DNA from: Maritimibacter sp.
Lineage (GTDB): Bacteria; Pseudomonadota; Alphaproteobacteria; Rhodobacterales; Rhodobacteraceae
Length of the DNA: 10,404 nt
NCBI GenBank assembly: GCA_020441225.1
Contig: JAGRMP010000003.1
Span: forward strand, 1 to 10,404
Direction: 5' to 3'
Part shown: piece by piece, positions 1 through 6,165 of the stretch
How positions within the stretch are numbered: the stretch's first letter is position 1
How the letters are laid out: every line of letters starts with the position of its first letter
Made by a program: the position numbers and the translations under genes
The notes under the pieces: model-generated
Databases searched by the model: none
Told to the model about the DNA's origin: nothing
Seen by the model: the letters and a program-made list of their open reading frames with translations, nothing else

Positions 1-103
1 GGCGCTTGTGCGCTCTGTGCCTTGGGCGTCTGTCACGTCCAAAAGTTATCCACAGGATGAGTCAAAGGTGATTCGCCGTCAAATTCTTTTTTGAATCAAG
101 GGT
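1..103. other. Non-coding region downstream of rnhB with DnaA box and GANTC cluster
   Basis: No coding region is supported here. The stretch is clearly more AT-rich than its surroundings. It contains a perfect TTATCCACA (46-54) and three GANTC sites: GAGTC at 59-63, GATTC at 70-74 and GAATC at 93-97. The last two also form the ends of an imperfect inverted arrangement. Since rnhB runs leftward and ends at 104, this is either the rnhB 3' flank or the promoter region of the next leftward gene outside the window. In several alphaproteobacteria the CcrM DNA methyltransferase gene sits beside rnhB, and in Caulobacter the ccrM leader carries GANTC sites. That identity for the off-window gene is inference only. 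Confidence 0.5.
46..54 (+). promoter_or_regulatory. DnaA box (TTATCCACA)
   Basis: The nine bases match the strong E. coli-type DnaA box exactly, and the flanks (G before, G after) also fit the commonest context. It is a single copy with no second close match nearby, so it points to DnaA-dependent gene control or titration rather than to an origin. A chance occurrence is possible. Confidence 0.5.
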
Positions 104-733
104 TTACGATTTCCCTTGATACAAGATATTGTGCACGGGTTTGAAGGATCGTCTATGGTGTGGGGTCACACCAAGACTTTGAAGCGCCGAAATGTGGCTT
201 TTTGATGGATACCCCGCATTTGTTTCCCAGCCATATCCGGGATGCTGTTGCGCCAAGGTTACCATGATCCGGTCGCGTATCACTTTTGCGACAATTGACG
301 CCGCCGCTATCGACAGAGACCGGCTATCTCCTTTCACTATTGCAACACCGGAAACAGTGCAGCCCCGCGGGATCAGGTTGCCGTCGATCAGCAGGCGATC
401 GGGCTGCGGGTCGAGTGCCGCGACCGCCCGCAGCATCGCGATATGCGCGGCGCGCAGGATGTTATGGCAGTCGATCTCTTCCACCGTCGCATGCGCCACG
501 CCGACGCTGGCGGTCGCCAGGATCGTTTCGTACAGCGCTTCGCGCCGGGCCCTCGTGAGTTTCTTGGAATCATTCAGACCGGCGGGGATGTTGGTGGGGT
601 CGAGCACCACCGCCGCCGCCGTCACCGGCCCCGCGAGCGGGCCACGCCCCACCTCATCGACCCCGGCGACGCGGGTCGCGCCCTGCGCCAGCGCGGCGGT
701 CTCGAACTCGAAATCGGGATAATTGACTGCCAT
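104..733 (-). CDS. rnhB: Ribonuclease HII
   Basis: RNase HII cleaves the RNA strand of RNA-DNA hybrids and removes misincorporated ribonucleotides from DNA in the cytoplasm. The 209-residue product has the usual family length. It carries the N-terminal signature VAGVDEVGRGPLAGPV at about residues 22-37, with catalytic D26 and E27. The DSKKL motif follows at 55-59, then LLIDGN with catalytic D117, and KGDSRS with D136. After these comes the SIAAASIVAKVIRD block and the C-terminal GYPS...H and HRRSF motifs. All four acidic DEDD residues are present. The ATG at 733 gives the family-type N-terminus just ahead of the signature. A longer in-frame reading exists as far as 1102, but the extra residues are Arg/Pro/Ala-rich and not family-like. 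The Shine-Dalgarno sequence is weak. The gene stands alone on this strand; its promoter was not identified. Confidence 0.95.
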   Translation of the reverse strand: MAVNYPDFEFETAALAQGATRVAGVDEVGRGPLAGPVTAAAVVLDPTNIPAGLNDSKKLTRARREALYETILATASVGVAHATVEEIDCHNILRAAHIAMLRAVAALDPQPDRLLIDGNLIPRGCTVSGVAIVKGDSRSLSIAAASIVAKVIRDRIMVTLAQQHPGYGWETNAGYPSKSHISALQSLGVTPHHRRSFKPVHNILYQGKS

Positions 734-1098
734 GCCACTGGGTCGCCCAATGCATTTGGCGGTGCAAGCGGAAAGAGCGACACCCGCTGCCGCAATACCG
801 GGCGGGTGCGATCGCTCGGGCCCATCGCCCGGCGCGGCACGGACAGAAGCGGGCACCGTCGATTGCGCACCGCCGACGCGGCGACGCCTGGGGCGCGGGT
901 CGTGGGCGTTTGCCCCCCTCAGGTTGCGGCAATGAAAAGGGGGTGGCAGGCATTTGCCCACCACCCCCGGGGGACGCGCGGCGGAAACCTGCGACGAACC
1001 GCGCGCCTGCTCGAAAAACCTCGGAAACACCCGGTTTCGGCCGGGCCTTGCGCCCTGCCTTGTCACCTCACGGACGCACCCACCGGCGGCCGGTCGCG
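734..1098. other. 365-base intergenic gap
   Basis: No convincing gene lies here on either strand; the open frames that cross it have Arg/Pro-rich, non-protein-like composition. It must contain the rnhB promoter near its left end, although no clear -35/-10 pair is visible. The right half holds the terminator of the leftward 159-residue gene (935-968). There is also a second, weaker stem, CCCGG...CCGGG, at about 1030-1045. Confidence 0.6.
935..968 (-). terminator. Rho-independent terminator of the 159-residue exported-protein gene
   Basis: Read on the minus strand, an 8-bp perfect stem GGGGGTGG / CCACCCCC (961-968 with 939-946) encloses a symmetric TG/TG internal loop. Inside that is a further GGC/GCC pairing with an AAAT loop. 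The stem is followed immediately by TTTTCATT. It lies about 130 bases past the stop of the leftward gene at 1099. The order of stem then T-run fits only the minus strand. Confidence 0.75.
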
Positions 1099-1578
1099 TC
1101 AATGGCGCCCGTCATGACCGTGGCCCCCCTGTCCCTGGTCATCTGCCATCAGGCCGTGCCGCCAGAGGCATCCGGCCTCGTAGGCGACGACATCGTAGCG
1201 CACGTTCGGCAATTCCACGCGCTCTGCGCAGACCCCCGGGAGCGTGCCCCAGTACCGGTATTGCGAGATCAAACACCGGCGCCCGTACCACGACCCGCGG
1301 TCGGACCCGAGCTTGATGTCGAAGCGGCAGGCGGAGGGCAGCGGGCTCTGTGGCACAACGACCGGCGGCAATGGATACCCGCCCGGATGCGCCCCGTCGC
1401 TGCGCGACGTCGCGATGACCGCGGCGGCGACAAGACCCAGGAAGGCGGCGGCCGCAATCGCATCGCCGTTGCTGTCGGCGCGCGCCGGCGCGGTTGTCGC
1501 GGTGGTGAGCGTCAAGGCCCCGGCGAGGGTGGCCGCACAGGCCATGTGGGAGGTCTTGCCAGCGAAGGTCCGGATCAT
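1099..1578 (-). CDS. Exported protein with two Cys-containing repeats, function unknown
   Basis: I do not recognise a named family. The 159-residue product starts with a basic N-region and a hydrophobic stretch ending PARA|DS, a plausible signal peptide cleaved near residue 34. A second hydrophobic Ala/Val-rich segment follows (about 40-56), which could anchor the protein in the inner membrane or belong to the mature fold. The C-terminal half contains two similar units. One has LP at 80-81, C84, Y98 and C102-L; the other has LP at 113-114, C117, Y133 and C137-L. They look like an internal duplication, each probably closed by a disulfide. The tail (141-159) is rich in Gly, His and Asp. The start at 1578 is preceded by AAAGGGCAAGAG, a fair ribosome binding site. 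It is divergent from the plus-strand operon at 1741 and shares a 162-base control region with it. Cell envelope location is inferred from the export signal. Confidence 0.75.
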   Translation of the reverse strand: MIRTFAGKTSHMACAATLAGALTLTTATTAPARADSNGDAIAAAAFLGLVAAAVIATSRSDGAHPGGYPLPPVVVPQSPLPSACRFDIKLGSDRGSWYGRRCLISQYRYWGTLPGVCAERVELPNVRYDVVAYEAGCLWRHGLMADDQGQGGHGHDGRH

Positions 1579-1663
1579 CTCTTGCCCTTTCGTACTGCGC
1601 CTCTGCGACGCGTTGGGAACGGGACGACCCTGCCGCCGGGGGACAAAGACAGGCAATAACGCT

Positions 1664-1686
1664 GCGCTGTTAGGGGATAACAGCGC
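1664..1686. repeat. Perfect 9-bp inverted repeat in the divergent promoter region
   Basis: GCGCTGTTA (1664-1672) and TAACAGCGC (1678-1686) are exact reverse complements around a GGGGA spacer. The ATAAC at 1677-1681 also repeats directly at 1656-1660, 21 bp (two helical turns) upstream. The site is 55-77 bases ahead of the ATG at 1741 and about 90 ahead of the divergent start at 1578. It is a good operator candidate for either gene, though a leader-RNA hairpin is also possible. Confidence 0.5.
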
Positions 1687-1695
1687 GCCCCAGGG

Positions 1696-1717
1696 CGAAG
1701 GATATTGAATATCTTCG
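1696..1717. repeat. Second short palindrome upstream of the plus-strand operon
   Basis: GATATT (1701-1706) and AATATC (1708-1713) are exact reverse complements around one G. The pairing continues into CGAA (1696-1699) and TTCG (1714-1717) if G1700 is bulged out. It lies 24-45 bases before the ATG at 1741, so it could be an operator or an RNA stem in the leader. Confidence 0.4.
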
Positions 1718-1740
1718 GGCAGACGCGCAGTGTCCGGCGC

Positions 1741-2043
1741 ATGAAAAAGCTCATCGCCATATTCGGGCTCGCTGCCCTCACCGCCCTCGCCGGTCTTCCG
1801 GCCGCGGCGGAATGCTATGCCGATTACAAGGCCAAGCGCGACGACCCGCTCAAGCTGCACTACGGGGTGATTGCGCTCCCCGACACTGTCTGCACGAAAC
1901 CGAAGGCGGCAGAGGCCGAGATTGCCGAGCGGATCGCCGTCGACGGCTGGACCCTGCTCTCCATCGTCTCGATCTTCGACGAAGCCGGGCTTGCCGACAC
2001 GGAAAGGAGGGCCAATGCCGGAGCGTTCTTTCTCCGTTACTGA
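1741..2043 (+). CDS. Small exported (periplasmic) protein, first gene of the regulator operon
   Basis: The function is unknown. The 100-residue product opens with MKKLIAIFGLAALTALAGLP, a textbook signal peptide, probably cleaved in the AAAEC region near residues 23-24. This leaves a mature domain of about 77 residues. The mature part has two cysteines (C25, C51) that could form a disulfide, and a conserved-looking segment CYADYKAKRDDPLKLHYGVI followed by a mixed alpha/beta remainder ending AGAFFLRY. I recall similar small exported proteins as conserved hypotheticals in Rhodobacteraceae, but assign no role. ATG 1741 is preferred because it gives the clean signal peptide. An in-frame TTG at 1705 has the better upstream purine run (GGGCGAAGGA) but would spoil the export signal. 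The last 29 bases overlap the next gene, which suggests coupled translation and a shared role. Confidence 0.75.
   Translation: MKKLIAIFGLAALTALAGLPAAAECYADYKAKRDDPLKLHYGVIALPDTVCTKPKAAEAEIAERIAVDGWTLLSIVSIFDEAGLADTERRANAGAFFLRY
2001..2010 (+). promoter_or_regulatory. Strong ribosome binding site inside the upstream gene
   Basis: GGAAAGGAGG ends four bases before the ATG at 2015 and contains a full AAGGAGG core. It lies within the last codons of the 1741-2043 gene and fixes the start of the overlapping regulator gene. Confidence 0.85.
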
Positions 2044-2716
2044 GACCCGCGCCGCCGGAACCCGGGTCGCGCTGATCGGCACGGTCGCGGTGGTTGTCAT
2101 CCTCGGGCTGGCGGCGGTGTTTCTGTTTCTCAACCTGCCCGACGCCAACGCGTTCAACGCCCGGGTCGAGCGGATCTTCGTCGAGAACGACCTCACCAGC
2201 GCCGCCGAGATCAAGCTTTTGGAGATCCTCGCGCAATCGGGCACCGCCTTTTCGGACACGCTGGCGAGCTACCGGGTGGTGATCTTCGTGCTCCTGGTCT
2301 TCGCGACGGCGATGCTGGTGGCGGCGCTCGGCCTGCTCGTGACCATCGTGGTGCTTAACCGCCGCATGGGCGAGATCGAGCGCGCCGGCATTACCGTGAA
2401 CGCGCTGCTCATCAGCCGCGAGGAGCGCGCGGTCTATCTCAACAACATGGAATTTTCGCTCACCGAGTCGGCGATCGAGACGCTGGCCGTGCTCGCCGAG
2501 GCGCGGATGGACGAAGACGTGCTCACCGGCGCCGAGCTCGAAGCGCTGATCTCGGGCAAGGATGCGGCCGATTGCGACGAGGCGGCGGGGGCGATGCGGA
2601 TCAAGCGTCTGCGCGATGCGCTCGGCAACCAGCTGATGTCGGAGGTTCTGGTGCGCACCATCGCCCGGCGCGGCTACATGCTGGCGATCGACAAGGACGT
2701 GATCCGGATGGTCTAG
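2015..2716 (+). CDS. Membrane-anchored winged-helix (OmpR-type) transcriptional regulator, reversed topology
   Basis: The 233-residue protein has a short basic N-terminus and a first membrane segment at about 17-39. A 47-residue loop (about 40-86) follows, then a second membrane segment (about 87-114) and an Arg-rich cytoplasmic border NRRMGEIER. The C-terminal region (about 129-226) reads as an OmpR/PhoB-type winged helix. It shows LLISREERAVYL strands, the FSLTESAIETLAVLAEA helix, a recognition-helix segment MRIKRLRDALGN (194-205) and the wing VRTIARRGYML (213-223), which matches the family's T-x-R-G-x-GY pattern. By charge, the loop is periplasmic and the DNA-binding domain cytoplasmic. 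ToxR and CadC have the same parts in the opposite order (DNA-binding domain first). There is no receiver or kinase domain, so it would act as a one-component sensor. It overlaps the preceding periplasmic-protein gene by 29 bases, recalling ToxR/ToxS-type partnership. The domain call rests on motif reading only. Confidence 0.75.
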   Translation: MPERSFSVTETRAAGTRVALIGTVAVVVILGLAAVFLFLNLPDANAFNARVERIFVENDLTSAAEIKLLEILAQSGTAFSDTLASYRVVIFVLLVFATAMLVAALGLLVTIVVLNRRMGEIERAGITVNALLISREERAVYLNNMEFSLTESAIETLAVLAEARMDEDVLTGAELEALISGKDAADCDEAAGAMRIKRLRDALGNQLMSEVLVRTIARRGYMLAIDKDVIRMV

Positions 2717-2761
2717 GGACGGGCGGGCGCCACGGGACCGGCGGTGGAGGCGACGGTGTCC

Positions 2762-2791
2762 GGAATCCGGAAATCCGGATTTCCAGATTCC
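2762..2791 (+). repeat. 30-bp near-perfect palindrome, possible terminator or operator
   Basis: The two 15-base halves match as reverse complements with one mismatch (C2768 against A2785). The core GGAAATCCGGATTTCC (2769-2784) is perfect. TCCGGA occurs three times in the stretch (2759, 2766, 2774). A GANTC site sits in each arm (2763-2767 and 2786-2790). It starts 46 bases past the stop at 2716. A short CTTT follows the stem and TTTTT comes about 15 bases later, so termination is possible but not typical. A dimeric-protein binding site is an equal alternative. Confidence 0.6.
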
Positions 2792-2923
2792 TTTGAGCCA
2801 GGTTTTTAGACAGTATTTCAACGGGGTAAGCGCCATTCTCAGGCGCGGCGAATCCCCGAGTTCATGTTCGGTTAACCACGATTCCCGGCAAACGACCCGC
2901 GCTCGCCCGGCAAGGCCGACGCC

Positions 2924-3268
2924 TCAGATATCGAGAAAATAGCTGTCCACCCGGCGCCAGAAATGCAGCAGGTCTTCCGCCGTGGCCGGTTTCTGACCCA
3001 TGCTCTCGACCGCGTAGATATCCGCGGCCAGGATCGCGGCAAGCCGATAGGCGAGCGGCGCGGCATTGGTCGCATCGGCATTGCGCCGGATGTTGTCCTC
3101 GAGCGTAGCTGCGGCAGACGTCATCGCAAAGACCACCGACAGCGCCGGCGCTTCCGGCCAACGCAGGCACAGATGGCGCACCAGCCCGCGCCGTCGCGCT
3201 TCGCTGCCGGAGGCAAGCTCCTCCAACGCGAACGCGATCATGGAATCAATGACAGACTGCCGTGACAT
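2924..3268 (-). CDS. Conserved-looking small cytoplasmic protein, function unknown
   Basis: I do not recognise a named family. The 114-residue product has no signal peptide or membrane segment. It appears largely alpha-helical, with a basic patch SEARRRGLVRHLCLRWPEAP (about 22-41) and an acidic and hydrophobic C-terminus DLLHFWRRVDSYFLDI. Codon use and amino acid composition are protein-like, unlike the other frames here, and similar short proteins seem familiar from Rhodobacteraceae as hypotheticals. The ATG at 3268 is preceded by GGGGTGGGGCG, a weak ribosome binding site. It converges on the regulator operon across a 207-base spacer and diverges from the chemotaxis receptor gene, so it is probably transcribed alone. 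Confidence 0.65.
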   Translation of the reverse strand: MSRQSVIDSMIAFALEELASGSEARRRGLVRHLCLRWPEAPALSVVFAMTSAAATLEDNIRRNADATNAAPLAYRLAAILAADIYAVESMGQKPATAEDLLHFWRRVDSYFLDI

Positions 3269-3494
3269 CGGCGCCCCACCCCAAACTCAACAGACCCTCG
3301 CGGGCGAGTGTAGGCGCTCCGGCAGATTCGCCCAAGGCCTTGTTGCGGCGCCGAAAGAAACAGTCGGTTGACCAACTTCCCCGCGCCGCCCCGCAACCGG
3401 ACAAAGGTGCGGCAGGCCGACGGTAAGGAAATCGAAATCAAACCGTCCTATTCCGGGGCCAAACAGGCTCACTCCTCGCAACAGGCTGCGCTTC

Positions 3495-5954
3495 ATGAAA
3501 CTGTCGGCATCCGTCTCAACGCCAATTCTCGCCGCCTTCCTCTTGTTGGCTCTGGTCATCACCGGCAATGCCGTCGTGGGGCTGTGGGGCGTCCGGCAGC
3601 TGTCCGAAATGTCGCGGCGCGTCGGCAGCGCGCTCGCGCCGCAGTCGCAAGTGGCGATGCAGGTTGTGGTCCATTCCTCGAAGGCCGGCGAGGCGATCGA
3701 GATGTTCTCCGCCACCCACGACATGGACGTGCTCGACGTCTCGCTCGACGAGATCGACACGGCCGACGTCTACGTGGCGGCTCTCGCCGATGGCGGGGAA
3801 ACCCCGGTCGCCACGATCGCGCCGGTGGCGGACACCGAGCTTCAACGCCTCGTGGCCGCAGCGCAGGAGCAGCTTTACGCCTTCCGCCTCGCGGTCGAGA
3901 ACCGGCTGGCCTCCGAGTTCGACGAATTTGGCCCTTCGTCGGACTCGGCGCAGACGTTCCGTGAAGATTTCGCGGCCCTCGACGCCGGGTTCGAAACCCT
4001 TCTCACCGGGACCGGGCACCGCGAAGCGAGCGAAACCCGGCTCGCGCTGCAGGACGCCCGCTTCGCCGTGACCGCCGCGTCGCGGGCCCTGTTCGACCTG
4101 CTCGTCAAGCTCGATCCCGACCGCGACACCGCCCCGGTCAGCGCAGCCTTCGACGCCGCCGGAGAGGCGCTGCGCCGGGCCGCCCAGGCGCCCCTGGCGC
4201 CGCCGCTGGACGCGGAAATCGCCGCGCTGGATCAGCTCACCGAAGACGCTGCCTGGATCCTCGAAAGCCATGTCGAAGCCCTGCGCTACCGCACCACGCT
4301 CCGGCAGGATTACGACGCGGCCTATGCCGCGCTCTCCGCGACGACGGCAGCGATGGTGGCCCGGATCGACGACCTCACCGCCCAGGGCATCGACGACGTC
4401 GCAGCCGTCAAGTCGATCACCTTCACCGCCGCGCTGGTCGGCGCCGCGCTGATGGCGCTGGTGACGACCGGTGTCTACCTGCTGATCCGCCGTCGGATCG
4501 TGCGCCGGCTGCGCAGCCTCGCCCGCGTCCTTGGCGAGCTCAATACCGGCAGCGGCCCGGTACACCTGCCGCAGTGGACGGCGCGCGACGAGCTCGGGCT
4601 CCTGCGCGACCAGGTCGTCGCCTTCAAGGACGGCCGCGACGAGATCGCCCGGATGCAGCGCGACCAGGCGGCGCATCTCGACCAGCTCGCGGCGAAGGAA
4701 GCGGAGGCGCGCGCCGCCGCCGCGGGCCTTGCCGAGCGCAAGGCCGAAGCCGAACGCGACGCCCGCACCATGGCCGAACGGCAGAGCCGGCGCGAGGCGA
4801 TGATCGCCGAGGTCGGCACGGTGGTCGGGGCGGTCGCTGCCGGCGATCTGGCCCAGAGGCTGTCGCTCGACTGGGACGACGATCAGCTCGACCGGCTCGC
4901 CGCCGGCGTCAACGGGCTCATCGACACGATCGAACGGGTTTTCGACAGCGCCAACCGGGCCATCGGCGAGATCGCCGCCGCCAATCTCGATATCACTTGC
5001 GCCAGCGACATCGGCGGGGTGTTCGGCGCGTTCCAGGAGATGATCGGCAAGACCGCGCAGCGGCTCTCGGCGGTGGTCCGCGAAATCGCGGCCGCGGGCG
5101 ACGTGGTCTCGGCCGGGTCCGACGATGTCACCGGGATTGCGCGCGATCTCGCCGAAGAAAACGCGTCACAGGCCCAGACCGTGTCGCAGATCGCCGCCGC
5201 GATCGGCCAGATCAACGCCTCGGTCGGCGCCAACGCCGCCACCGCACGCGCGGCCCGCGACGACGCGAACGGCGCCGCGGCCCTCGCCGCCACCGGCTCG
5301 TCCGATGTCTCGAACACCATCGGCGCCGTCCGCCAGATCGCCGAGAGCTCGTCCGAAATCGTGGCCTTCCTCGACGAGATCGAGAACATCGCCTTCCAGA
5401 CCAATCTCCTCGCGCTCAACGCCTCCGTCGAGGCGGCGCGCGCCGGAAGTGCGGGCAAAGGGTTTGCGGTTGTCGCCGCCGAAGTGCGCGGGCTCAGCCA
5501 CAAGACCGCACAGGCGGCGGAACATATCAAAATCATCATCGACCGCTCGGGCGCACATATCGACCGCGGTGTCGAACTGGTGGAGAAAACCGGTCGTCAG
5601 ATCAGCTCCGTCCACAGCGCAATTTCGGCGCTTTCGACCCGAATTGCCGAAGTCGACCGGGTGTCGGAAGAGCAGGCCACCGCGGTCAAGGCCCTCGCCG
5701 AGGCCATCGACCGGATCGATTCCGCGGTTCAGACCGGGGCCGAGCGGGCGCAGACATGCGACGCCGCCGCGGCCGCATTGGCGCGCGAGTCGCGCCGTCT
5801 TTCCGACCTCGTCGCCGCCTTCCGGCTGGCGAGGGCCGCGGACGGCACAGCCCGGCCCGGCGCGGGCAGCGAAACGCGCAACCGATTCGCTTCGGGCGGA
5901 GCGGGGACCTTTGCCGGGGCGCAGGGGTCGGCCTCCCGGTCACTCGCCTCCTGA
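3495..5954 (+). CDS. Methyl-accepting chemotaxis protein with large periplasmic sensor and two HAMP domains
   Basis: This chemoreceptor senses a ligand outside the inner membrane and controls the CheA-CheW kinase complex, and so flagellar behaviour. The 819-residue protein has a first membrane segment at about 8-30. A long, mostly helical periplasmic region follows (about 31-306), near the size of helical bimodular sensors. The second membrane segment (about 308-331) leads into a first HAMP with the RRRIVRRLRSLARVL start. An Ala/Glu/Arg-rich coiled coil (about 385-435) and a second HAMP-like module from about 436 come next. The signalling hairpin tip is canonical: IAFQTNLLALNASVEAARAG at 632-651, then GKGFAVVAAEVRGL. 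There is no C-terminal NWETF-type pentapeptide for CheR/CheB docking; the tail is Gly/Ala/Ser-rich and low in complexity. No che genes are in the window, so it is an orphan receptor, and its ligand is unknown. The ribosome binding site is weak. The stop codon lies in the first unit of a tandem repeat. Confidence 0.92.
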   Translation: MKLSASVSTPILAAFLLLALVITGNAVVGLWGVRQLSEMSRRVGSALAPQSQVAMQVVVHSSKAGEAIEMFSATHDMDVLDVSLDEIDTADVYVAALADGGETPVATIAPVADTELQRLVAAAQEQLYAFRLAVENRLASEFDEFGPSSDSAQTFREDFAALDAGFETLLTGTGHREASETRLALQDARFAVTAASRALFDLLVKLDPDRDTAPVSAAFDAAGEALRRAAQAPLAPPLDAEIAALDQLTEDAAWILESHVEALRYRTTLRQDYDAAYAALSATTAAMVARIDDLTAQGIDDVAAVKSITFTAALVGAALMALVTTGVYLLIRRRIVRRLRSLARVLGELNTGSGPVHLPQWTARDELGLLRDQVVAFKDGRDEIARMQRDQAAHLDQLAAKEAEARAAAAGLAERKAEAERDARTMAERQSRREAMIAEVGTVVGAVAAGDLAQRLSLDWDDDQLDRLAAGVNGLIDTIERVFDSANRAIGEIAAANLDITCASDIGGVFGAFQEMIGKTAQRLSAVVREIAAAGDVVSAGSDDVTGIARDLAEENASQAQTVSQIAAAIGQINASVGANAATARAARDDANGAAALAATGSSDVSNTIGAVRQIAESSSEIVAFLDEIENIAFQTNLLALNASVEAARAGSAGKGFAVVAAEVRGLSHKTAQAAEHIKIIIDRSGAHIDRGVELVEKTGRQISSVHSAISALSTRIAEVDRVSEEQATAVKALAEAIDRIDSAVQTGAERAQTCDAAAAALARESRRLSDLVAAFRLARAADGTARPGAGSETRNRFASGGAGTFAGAQGSASRSLAS

Positions 5955-6037
5955 GCTCCAGTCCCCCGAGCTCCGGTCCCCTGGACTCCGGTCCCCTGAA
6001 CCCCGGTCCCCCGACCTTTGGCCCCCGACCTTTGGCC
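5953..6037. repeat. 15-bp tandem repeat (about six units) at the end of the chemoreceptor gene
   Basis: Successive units are GAGCTCCAGTCCCCC (5953), GAGCTCCGGTCCCCT (5968), GGACTCCGGTCCCCT (5983), GAACCCCGGTCCCCC (5998), GACCTTTGGCCCCC (6013, one base short) and a partial GACCTTTGGCC (6027). The first four are in exact 15-base register. The receptor stop codon TGA (5952-5954) is partly inside the first unit. Units diverge from left to right, as in an ageing minisatellite. The array fills much of the gap between the receptor and the convergent frcR. Confidence 0.85.
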
Positions 6038-6146
6038 TTTGGCGCGAGTACGCCCCGGCGCCCGCGCGAAAACCGGCGCGCCGCCAGACACCGGGGATGT
6101 AGCACCAGATCGCACCGCCGTGTCGATGGACAGGAAGACCGCAGAT

Positions 6147-6163
6147 GCCCCGAGGTCCGGGGC
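6147..6163 (-). other. Short stem-loop just after the frcR stop codon
   Basis: GCCCCG and CGGGGC pair over a five-base loop, two bases past the frcR stop on its strand. No T-run follows, so it is not a standard intrinsic terminator. It could protect the 3' end of the transcript. Confidence 0.3.
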
Positions 6164-6165
6164 CG

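Noticed and set aside
46..54. Replication origin at the DnaA box
   Set aside because: Only one box is visible, with no iterons, no AT-rich unwinding repeats and no replication genes nearby.
1030..1045. CCCGG/CCGGG stem as the main terminator of the leftward exported-protein gene
   Set aside because: Only five base pairs and a broken T-run; the stem at 935-968 with TTTT is much better.
734..1102. N-terminal extension of rnhB to an upstream TTG at 1102
   Set aside because: The added 123 residues are Pro/Arg/Ala-rich and unlike the family; ATG 733 gives the normal RNase HII length.
443..1117. Plus-strand open frame of about 224 codons opposite rnhB
   Set aside because: It is the antisense of rnhB and its flank; the product is rich in Arg, Gly and His with no recognisable motif, typical of GC-rich shadow frames.
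1579..2259. N-terminal extension of the 159-residue exported protein
   Set aside because: The extra residues run antisense through the 1741-2043 gene and would bury the signal peptide; ATG 1578 has a ribosome binding site.
1850..2836. Minus-strand open frame of 328 codons
   Set aside because: It lies antisense to the winged-helix regulator and is full of Arg, His and Asp with no domain; the plus-strand gene has a strong ribosome binding site and clear membrane segments.
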